From Welwitschia mirabilis (Eukaryota > Gnetophyta > Gnetopsida > Welwitschiales), in contig JBOZIK010000001.1 of NCBI GenBank assembly GCA_051453625.1, positions 293,565,021 to 293,629,020 of the forward strand: a DNA stretch of 64,000 nucleotides, written 5' to 3'. The notes beneath the pieces are model-generated. The model ran no database searches and was not told where the DNA came from. It was given only the letters and a program-made list of their open reading frames with translations. The position numbers were made by a program, and so were the translations under genes. Shown in pieces: positions 55,530 through 64,000 of this stretch. Positions within the stretch are counted from its first letter, which is position 1. Each line of letters starts with the position of its first letter.

Positions 55530-55990
55530 TTATTTCATTATCACCTAAATCTTTTTGAGCTACATCAAAAACTCTAATTAAAAACATTCTATTTTTAAAA
55601 ATCCCATTTTATTATTGCTACTCTTGTGTCAATGATGCTGTGAGCTGTTGCATAAAAGGCTTTTCCTAGAAGTAAAGGATATCATTTATTATTCTTAACT
55701 TCTATGATAATCACATGTATGGGGTAAAAAGCCTCTTCAATTTGAATTACTAAATCTTTAATGAAACCTAACAGGTTCTTAACTAGTGTATCTACTAATT
55801 CTAAGATAACTAGAGTAGGCTCAATTCTATCCTTTAAATCAAGCCTCTTGCAAATGTAAAGTGGCATAATATTAACACCTACTTTAATTTCTATCAACGA
55901 TTTTCTAATCTTTTTATTTCCCTCTAAAGTAACATCCACTGTAGTTACTCCTAGATCTTTAAATTTGGGTTTTTTATAATACTAAATTTG
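55530..55990 (-). pseudogene. gypsy aspartic protease remnant (minus strand)
   Basis: An open frame (55939-55682) reads SLIEIKVGVNIMPLYICKRL, TLVILELVDTLVKNLLG and FYPIHVIIIE, the pattern of plant gypsy retropepsins (D-x-GASINLMP ... L-x-LAD ... G-x-I-x-D-V-x-V). The catalytic Asp is replaced (IKVGVN). After one TGA in frame it goes on as YPLLLGKAFYATAHSIID (about 55678-55625), the I-LGRPFLATA block. Confidence 0.8.
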
Positions 55991-56149
55991 TGAGGGATTG
56001 AGCTAAAAATAATTTGCTAGGGATAACTCATTTTTATTTTCTTCTTATTAAGCCTTTCCAAAGTTTTTAGTACCTATAATTTTATTGCAAAGGTTTTTAA
56101 AAGAGTAAGTTTATGCTCATATGTTTCATCAAGGCTTTTAGAAGCTCAT

Positions 56150-57870
56150 TGAAAGTCAAATTGTTACTAAGCCTATCAAGCCAAGGGGTAGTTTGTTGAG
56201 AAGAAATTTTCTTTGTTCTTTTTTTTTAACTATCAAAAGAATCGATGTTGTAGTATTTTAATATCTCAATGTCCTCTTTCTTTTCTTCTTCATCATTTCT
56301 AAAGTTATTTTGTGAGGTGAAAGGTTTATTTAAAAGAGGGTTTATTTCTTGACTACTTCTTATTACAACCTTATAATCTTTTCTTAGTCCATTTGGATTT
56401 GGTAAAGGTTGTATAACTAATGTTCCTTGATGTTTATGGTTTTCAAGCATTGTTTTTTGAAGGATGCTTATTAAGTTTTTAAGCTTGGCATTTGTTTCTT
56501 CTTATGATCTTGTAATTTCATTTGCAAGATTTATGATTGACTCATTTGGATGTTGTTAGTTGGATGAACTTGGTGGGTACTTTGTGTTTTCAAAATGATT
56601 TCTAGAAGGTTGAGAATTATTTTGAAAATGAGTGTCCAAATTTAGTTATGCCTAACTATTATTTCAAAAGTTTTGAGAAGGTTGGTAGAAAGAATAAACT
56701 TCTTCATGTATTCTTTCTTTGTGTGTTAGCAAAAAAGGGTAGTATTTGGTAACATGATAATTATCCTGACATAAGTCACAAGTTGGCATAACATTTCTTT
56801 TGGTTGTGTATTTGGCATCTAAGATTATTTCAGCATACTTCTCTAAGGTTGTCGTAAACTTTTTTATGATGTTTTAAGAATGGATTCTACCTCTTTTTAT
56901 TTTACCTCTTTTAAATCCTTGATAATCTGGCCTATAATGTGGTTTTTATTTGTTGTTAGTCAAGTTTGAATAACCTCCATAAGTTCTTCCAATTTTATTC
57001 AAGAATTGTTTAGTGTAAGATTTATAAAATTTTCATCACAAGAGAAATCTACAAGTTGTTTTATGTGTGGAGTTAATCCACTATAAAAAGTACATTACTA
57101 GTTATTCTCATGAAAAAGAATCTACCATATTAGAATGGGTTGCTATGAATAAATATTCCTTTGTAGAGGTGCAATCTTCATTTGGTTTTTGTTAAAAGTT
57201 TCTTACCTTACTTTTTTCTTTTTATCATGGTTCTCCTTTTTTTCTTTTTATCATGGTTTCTTTACTCATGAATCTTTTGATGAATTTTTTTTAGACTTGT
57301 TCCCAAGTTTATAAGCTTTTATGAGGTATGGTTTTTAGCCAACTTTTTACTCTACCCTTTAATTTTATGGGAGAGATTACCATATATATTCTATTATTTT
57401 TTTTCCTTTCCATTTTATAAGGTGAAGATAAATTATTCTATGTATGCTATGTGTTGAACGAGATACTCATCATCTTCTTTACTAAAATTTAGATAGTCAT
57501 TCAAATTTTTAAGCTCAACATCATCTATTGAGGATATATTAAAAGGGTTTGAGATGTCTCGTATCTTGTTGCTAACAATTCTCTAAGGGTGAGGTTTGCA
57601 TTAGGGGTAGAAGATCCTATGACTTGTTTTTGCTTACAGGAGGTGCTTAACATTATGAATTGATTCTCTCCCTCTATAAGGTTTTCATTAAGAAATTTGA
57701 ATTCATGAAGAAAAATTTAAAGAAAGGATTGAGTGCACTTAGAGATTGGTTTTTCAACTCATTTTCTACATCTACTAGTCCCTCTTTAATATTCTTCTCT
57801 ATCAGCAGCCTTTTTATCGAATATTTCTTCTTAAGATTAACCATGTTATAGCATCCTACAAATAGCAAAT
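56150..57870 (-). pseudogene. gypsy gag remnant with zinc knuckle (minus strand)
   Basis: From the start side: MVNLKKKYSIKRLLIEKNIK (57842-57783), FTL/LIS gag core with VKSWLKTIPHKSL-stop-TWEQV (about 57345-57295; family A-WLxSLPxxSITTWEEL), YSGLTPHIKQLVDFSCDENF (57080-57020; family FYxGLTxxTRxLVDAAAGG), and a CCHC-type knuckle CDLCQDNYHVTKYYP (56780-56737) whose last Cys is Tyr. An open frame 56450-56226 lies in the linker. These are gag landmarks of the Athila-type gypsy branch. Orientation is opposite to the neighbouring plus-strand pol, so it is a separate insertion or an inverted piece. Confidence 0.8.
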
Positions 57871-58998
57871 AATAGAAAAAAAATCAAAAATAATAGACTA
57901 TTATCCTATCTATCATGGATATAATAAAGGAAATAACACACATAGAAACTAGAAAAATAGAAATAGAACTGAAACTAAAAACAGAAAGCAAAAAACTCAA
58001 AGAATAGGATTGTCATTCACTTAGTCATCTGTATGTCAGAGGAGATGATAGAACTAATTTATTTTAAAAAAAAATTAAAATCCAAAAATAAAATTAAAAG
58101 TAAAAATTACACACTATCATCCTATCTATCGTGTGGATGACAGAGGGGATGACTAGAAATTTTTACAGAAAACTAGAACCGAAAAATCAAAACTGAAATA
58201 TTGCACATAGAAAACCTATAGTTCCTAATAAGATACAATGTCTCATAAACAAATAACTAAACAAAGGTCTGATATACTCATCCAAATAATGATAACCATT
58301 GTACACCTTAATATCCTTTCACGATAATGATGCTAAGATGTTGTGGTGTGTACTTATGCAAGTGCTTAAGATCAAAAGAATTCTACCATTCATAAAATAA
58401 ATAAATATTTTACATAATACAACACACTAATATGAGTGGGAGTAGACTCAAAATTTCGTATTTACATTGAAGACTATGAGATGAGACTAAGGTTGCTTTA
58501 CAAAATGGAATAGAAACCAAATATAAATAATAATGCAGGGAAATAAAGGAATGCAATGTAAATGTAAAATGCAACTAATCTAGATGAATGCAAAATAAAC
58601 TAATACTATTTGCTTTCAACCTTAACAAAGGCTACCTTTGCTAATCTATATCACCCAAGAAATTATCATTACATCAAGGACAACATAGATTATAAGGGTT
58701 ATCAGAAAATCTATAATGCAAATATGAAAATAAAATAAGGTTCATATTAGAAAGAGTAACAAGCATCTTTGTTAAAAAATAGACAGCTCTTAATGGAGGA
58801 TACACAGTGCTCCACCAAGTGCACATCTTTTTACAATACTTAAGATGGATCTCCTATCCTTCAATCTCATGTCATAAGAATTTTTGATGCAATGAAGATA
58901 AGAAAGAGAGTCAAAGAAGGATTTATTTATAATAATTCCTAACAAAAAAAGACAAATAGTAGGTGCAAAAAGGCATGCTTATTTACAACCCAAAAACT
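57803..58998 (-). repeat. Tandem 1.2-kb repeat, copy 1 (gag start plus 5' leader)
   Basis: Matches 59099 onward in the same orientation from TCAGCAGCCTTTTTAT, through GTGGGAGTAGA, to GCTTATTTACAA. It contains the gag N-terminus of the minus-strand element and its upstream leader, and is cut by the N-run at 58999. Confidence 0.88.
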
Positions 58999-59098
58999 NN
59001 NNNNNNNNNNNNNNNNNNNNNNNNNNNNNNNNNNNNNNNNNNNNNNNNNNNNNNNNNNNNNNNNNNNNNNNNNNNNNNNNNNNNNNNNNNNNNNNNNN
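58999..59098. other. N-run of 100 between the tandem copies
   Basis: Unlike the other 100-N runs, its immediate flanks are not duplicates of each other: the right flank matches 57803, 1.2 kb upstream. Short X-filled open frames across it are artefacts. Confidence 0.9.
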
Positions 59099-60275
59099 TC
59101 AGCAGCCTTTTTATAGAATATTTCTTCTTAAGATTAACCATGTTATAGAATCCTACAAATAGCAAATAATAGAAAACAAGATAAAAAACAATAGACTATC
59201 AACCTGTTTATCATAAGAATAACAAAATGAATGACACACATAAAAACCAAAAAAATAGAAATAGGATGAAAACTAAAATAGAATACAAAAAACTTAAAAA
59301 ATAATACTATCATCTACCTAGTCATCTAGATGACACAGGGGATGATAAAAACTAATCTATTACAAAAGATTTGAAATCTGAAAATAAAACTAAGAATAAA
59401 AATTACAGACTATCATCTTGACTACCATGCAGACAACAAAATGGACAACCACTATTTTTCTATAGAAAACTAAATTTAAAAAATCGAAACTGAAAACCTA
59501 CACATAAAAAACCTATAATTCCTAATAAAATACAATATAGCTATAGATAAATAACCAAACAAAAGTCTAATATACTCCTCTAAATGATGACAACCCTTGT
59601 ACTCCTCAATAATGGTTCTAATTTGTTGTAGTATGTATTTGTACAAGTGCTTAAGTTTAAAGGTATTCTATTATTTATAAAATAAATTAATATCTCACAT
59701 AATACAACACACTAGTATGAGTGGGAGTAGAACCAAAATGTTGTATTCATGTTGAATACTATGAGACAAGACTTGGATTGCTTTATAAAAAATTAATAGG
59801 AAACGAAAATAAAAAACAATGCAAGAAATAAAAGGTATAATGAAGATGCAAGATGCAATCTTATCTAACATGCAATGCAAAATGGCACTAATACTACTTG
59901 TTTTTATCCTTAACAAAGCCTACTTTTGATAATCTATATTACTCACTAGATCAAGGAAAACATAGACTATAAGGGTTATCAAAGAAACTAACATGAAAAC
60001 ATCAAAATAAGACAAGGTTTTTGTATTAAGAAGAGTAACAACATCTAGGATACAAAATTACCAAGCTTCAATGAAGGATACATATCCCTCTAGCAAAGGA
60101 ACATCTTTCTGTAATACTTGAAATGGATCTCTTATCCTTCGATCTCCTATTATGAGAATTTCTAGTGTAAAAAAATGAGAATAAGAGTTGAAGAAGGACT
60201 TATTTATAAGAAAATACAGTAGAAAAAGACAAACAGAAGGCATGGTAAGGTGTGCTTATTTACAATTCAAAAATG
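59099..60275 (-). repeat. Tandem 1.2-kb repeat, copy 2
   Basis: Second, diverged copy of 57803-58998, ending near GTGTGCTTATTTACAATTCAAAA. It too contains the gag N-terminal codons at its low end, so it is another copy of the 5' part of the same element family and not simply a second LTR. Confidence 0.85.
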
Positions 60276-61200
60276 GATGAAATAGTCAAGGGTTATTGTT
60301 AGGGTTAGTTACATGTTAGTGTCATCTGGATAACAATGGGGATAACAGCTATTTACAATAGATGATTTAGATTGATGACTCAGTAGTCCATGATAGTATG
60401 CACATGTCTCATCGTCCTACCTGTCATGGAAATGATAGAAGGAACAATGATCTTATTTAATCATTTTCTTGAGAATAAACTTACCATTTTTATCAATAAT
60501 ATTTCTCCAAAGCTTTGTGCATCAGAATGTTCCTTTAATACATTAAATCTAGGCAATAATTGCACATTTTTGAGATTTATTATTGAATCTTCAAAATCCT
60601 TAGAATTGCATCTAAACCTATATAAAAGTCTATAAAAAAACTCATAAAACTCCATTAAATAACCATAAATTGGCAGCATAACAAAGATCCTTTTAGTAAA
60701 AATATTAATATTGAACAAAGTATTTTTCAATACTTCTACAATCTATTTTCTAGAATTAGGAATACTACAAGGCTTATGAAGATCAGACTGGGATTTTATT
60801 CATTACTTGAAAGAATTATTTTATATAAGAATGTTCCATAATTCTTTCCTAGAAATAGGAATAATGTGAAATTCTTTTTTGCATAATTGTTTGGGATTAC
60901 CATTTTGGCATCTATCAATGTTTTAAGCATAGAAAAAACATATTCAACCAATCAACCAGTGATTCAAATATAGATACAAATCTTATAACCTTTAAGTTAG
61001 TAAGTAGATTCATTCACTTTATAACAATTAGGGCTCTAAAATAATAAATCCTTTACTAAGTCACTGGAAGATGATAAGGTGCATTCTTTGTATGCTATAA
61101 TAAATTCTTTAATAGTCTTCCTACAAGAAAAAAAGAGTATCTATAAGAGGAAAATTTTATACTAAAGAATGAATTAAAATTTTTTAACTTGAAAATAAAT
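60276..61200. other. Stretch with no recognised feature
   Basis: The overlapping open frames 60390-60635 (plus) and 60461-60730 (minus) share DNA, and neither shows a domain. Confidence 0.4.
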
Positions 61201-62780
61201 TTTATAAAGATAACATTTCTTTTTTATAGGAAGAGTACAATAAATCTAGAGAGAATAAGCAATAATTGGAAGAGAAATTAGTATCTTGTTTTAACTCCTA
61301 AAAGGTAGTGAATTCTCTTTGCACAATGCTCAACTTGAATAGAAGAGTTAGAGTAAGAAATTTAAGAGGAAAGGAAGAAATTATATCTCCCCTCTACAAC
61401 AAAAAATATTTTTTTATTAGAATTGTTAAATAATATGACTTCAATAAGAATTATGATTCTAAATACATTGAAAAATAGCAAGAGTTTATTACATTCATGC
61501 ATAACAACTCATCCCTTTTACTAAAAAAGGAAGAATCAAAGAAAAGTTTTATGGAATTAAGGAGAATGCATGAAAATTATATCAAAATTCAAAAAGAAGA
61601 TAACAGATATAAATAAAAGTGGATAGAAGCTCTAGAGCAAGTGTAAATCAAGCAATAGAGAATTGAAATACAAGAAAGAAATATTGCTTTCCTTTAAGAA
61701 AAAATGAAATCAACCTCACAAACATATTTACAAATTAATTATTCTTTACTTAAGTATATATTGATAAGAACATTATAAAATGAATTTTCTCAAATTACAA
61801 AAATAATTCTTTAGACTATTTTGCATCAAATACTTCTAGTCAATGTGAAATCTATTAGGCATTAAATCTCAAAGTCTCTTAATTAAATTTTAATTCTTCT
61901 CAACTAGTCAGAATTATTTGAGAAACTTAAAAGGAAAAATAGTAGGCTACTATATGAAAAGAAACTTCTAGAAGGTCGATTGAAAAAAAGCATAGAATGT
62001 GGAAATGCGAAACGACATGTACCAAGGAATATGCACTTTTATCCTTAAAAACTATATGATTTCTTTGATAATTATAAAAATGTTAGTGATGCGATTATAC
62101 AAAAGATAGAAGGAGGATGGGAGAGAATTGCTAGGATGTCCAACCAAGCCCTGAAGGAGATGGACAATTCTAATAGTAAAATAGCTAAAGGATAGCATCA
62201 AAGAATAACAAACTCACTTCTCCATGTTTGCGAAAGTTTTAAAAAAGATATTTATGTTTTCATGGTAATTAAGCATGATTTGGACAATTTAAAAAGATCA
62301 AAGAAATCAAATTTTGGAATATATGCGGATGCTTAGAGGAACTTTTTCACACATTTTCTCCAAGATGGGATGAGTAGAAGGAGCTCATACTATCTTGATT
62401 CAAAGCTCTTTTGGATTGAATGAATTAAAAAAGCCTCCTCCTTCTTAGCTTATGCAATCAAAGAAAGTTCTAATTGATAAAAAGAGAAATAATCTAAATG
62501 TAAAACACCTAATATAACTTCATCTAAAGAAGAAAATATAAATTTAGATGATTCTTCCCTTTTGAAAGAACAAATTGAAGCAATAAAATGGCTAGAAGAA
62601 ATGAAAAAGTCAAAAGTTAAAATGAAATTGGAAGTATTAGGAAAGAAGAAAACAAAATCGCAAAGGCAAATTATTAGAGAACTAACAAATGTTTAAGTAT
62701 GGAAGAAACTAATAATAACTCAAAAATTAATGCACATTTTAACTCTCTTTTCTTACTAAAATGAGTGAAGGAAATGATAA
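61200..62780 (+). pseudogene. Unrecognised degenerate plus-strand coding region upstream of repeat R2
   Basis: Long semi-open readings appear: ELRRMHENYIKIQKEDNRYK (about 61560-61617), KIEGGWERIARMSNQALKEM (62104-62163), HVCESFKKDIYVFMVIKHDL (62226-62284) and a Lys/Glu-rich tail ending RELTNV-stop at 62694. It lies directly before the LTR-like repeats. I do not recognise a family; a 3' accessory ORF of the plus-strand gypsy element is one possibility. Confidence 0.4.
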
Positions 62781-62990
62781 TTGTTAGCAAGATCTTAAGA
62801 GATTATCATAATATATTATATGATTGTTGCATACAGCAAACTTTATGTTATAGGATAGTTATTTAAATATAAGAATGGTGAAGCCTTGTTAGAAAAAGGA
62901 AAATGGTTGTAATAGCTAGAAAGATGGCATACAAAGGGAATAACAAACTAACTAAAACTGTTCATATAAATATGCATTATGGAGGAGACA
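62610..62990 (+). repeat. Direct repeat R2, partial (coding tail plus LTR-like start)
   Basis: Matches 63053-63430: ATGAAAAAGTC, AAAATGAAAT, ATTAGAGRACTAA, then TACTAAAATGARTRAAG and the LTR-like AGGAAAWKGTTGTAA. It starts its LTR-like part TGTTAGCAAGATC at 62782. Confidence 0.75.
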
Positions 62991-63001
62991 ATGAGATCTT
63001 T

Positions 63002-63052
63002 NNNNNNNNNNNNNNNNNNNNNNNNNNNNNNNNNNNNNNNNNNNNNNNNNNN
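63002..63052. other. N-run of 51 between R2 and R3
   Basis: Separates two diverged copies of the same junction sequence. Their flanks are not near-identical, so this may be a real tandem arrangement. Confidence 0.85.
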
Positions 63053-64000
63053 ATGAAAAAGTCATAGGTTAAAATGAAATCAGAAGTAGTTAAAAAAAAA
63101 TAAAGAAAGAAAAAAAATAAAAAAATGATGTAAACTATTAGAGGACTAAAAAATGTTGGCATATCGGGGAAACTAATAAATAAAAAATATAGGTACATTT
63201 TTACTCTTTTTTTAAACTAAAATGAATAAAGTGATAATTTTTTTGTAAGATACTATGATGAATTAAATAACATTATTATAATATATTATTGTTGCATATA
63301 GCTAACTTGGTTTTATAGGACAATTATTCCAATACAAGAATAGTGGAAGCCTTAATACAAAAAAAGGAAATAGTTGTAACAATTAGATAGATAGCATAAA
63401 AGAAGTAAACACCCAATAATGTAAGAAAACTATTAAAAAGATGGGCATAGGTGGTACAAAGAGGAAATAACAAATCACTTACACTATACCTATAAATATG
63501 AAGTGTGGAAAAGACACAGGGATCTTTTTCGCAACTTGAAGAATAGTTGGAAAGTGCATCTGAGGCAAAAAAAAGCATCATGGTATAAGAACTCAAAAGT
63601 GACTTCCTAGATACTATAACTATTATGAAAACACAAAAAAAAATTTACTATTTTAATTTCTAGATATTAATAGAAGTTAGTATTTTGAAAAGGTTCTTGT
63701 GTTATTATATAAGTCATTTGGAAAATTTACCTTCTATTATTTTGTTGCTCTTAGTATTAGTCTTATTTAGAGTTAATATTAAGATAATGTATTAATTACA
63801 AATAATTGATACACATAATCTAGCTAGGTTTTCTCTGTTTTGTTTATTTTCATTTCCAACTTCCTGTGAATATTGTTCATAATAGAGTAATTATCAGAAC
63901 ATCATTTTGCTAAGAATAATTACTTTTTATAAAGAATCTGTTCTAAGTCAATAAAAAGAGTATTTATTTGAGTCAAAATCATGAAAAAATAAACTCCACA
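63053..64000 (+). repeat. Direct repeat R3 (LTR candidate), reaches the window end
   Basis: From about 63182 it matches R1 (47371-48147) to the last base of the window (...CTCCACA). The minus-strand open frame 63324-63596 parallels that of R1 (47514-47822), showing similar sequence, but looks non-coding. Confidence 0.75.

Larger units (their letters stand above)
57890..60460. repeat. Recurring motif CATC-CTACCTATCAT...GATGACAGAGGGGATGAC
   Basis: Forms of this motif occur at about 57900, 58030, 58115, 59195, 59320, 59410, 60315 and 60412, roughly 80-130 bp apart within each copy. One contains the palindrome TCATCTAGATGA (59329). Confidence 0.65.

Overview
The window looks like nuclear plant DNA from a repeat-rich, very AT-rich (probably pericentromeric) region. 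The evidence is several plant LTR-retrotransposon lineages, a plant-type CACTA DNA transposon, a plant L1-type LINE fragment, and a captured fragment of an AGC-type protein kinase with plant AGC-VIII features. I cannot name the species. No intact host gene is visible. Every coding trace is broken by stops and frameshifts, very often of the kind expected from C-to-T / G-to-A change (Trp, Gln and Arg codons turned into stops, Asp to Asn, Glu to Lys), so this is old, silenced transposon sequence.

Layout. 1-1745: 5' end of a minus-strand Ty3/gypsy element (gag fragment, leader with a CT microsatellite, Met-tRNA primer site, 304-bp LTR). 2559-7284: a whole but decayed minus-strand Ty1/copia element with both LTRs, primer site and polypurine tract. 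7290-9600: minus-strand fragments of a LINE and of a chromovirus-like gypsy reverse transcriptase. 9600-17950: AT-rich sequence in which I recognise nothing. 17990-18930: plus-strand copia RT/RNase H remnant.

19841-44485 is a three-part nest. An outer gypsy-type LTR element (19846-44480) is flanked by a perfect 5-bp duplication ATGAT. Its 5' LTR was split by a Sirevirus-like copia element (about 20595-31563; gag, pol and an envelope-like 3' ORF). Its internal region was split by a CACTA transposon (34125-41410) with inverted CACTATAAGAAATA ends, a 3-bp ACT duplication and clustered subterminal motifs. No transposase was found in the CACTA element, but it carries most of an AGC-type kinase domain. 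The undivided 3' LTR at 42942-44480 acts as the empty-site reference that proves the split.

44.5-64 kb: a plus-strand Ty3/gypsy element of the Athila/Tat (OTA) type (gag, protease, RT, RNase H, integrase; 48.3-53.4 kb), a minus-strand gypsy gag-protease block (55.6-57.9 kb) with a tandem 1.2-kb 5' region (57.8-60.3 kb), an unrecognised degenerate reading region (61.2-62.7 kb), and direct repeats at 47.4-48.15 and 63.2-64.0 kb that may be LTRs of one larger composite element.

Assembly caution: nine N-runs occur. Five are flanked by the same 50-77 bp on both sides (two pairs are exactly 77 bp and identical), so they are unmerged contig overlaps. One 964-N run is contradicted by the sister LTR, which shows only about 8 bp missing.
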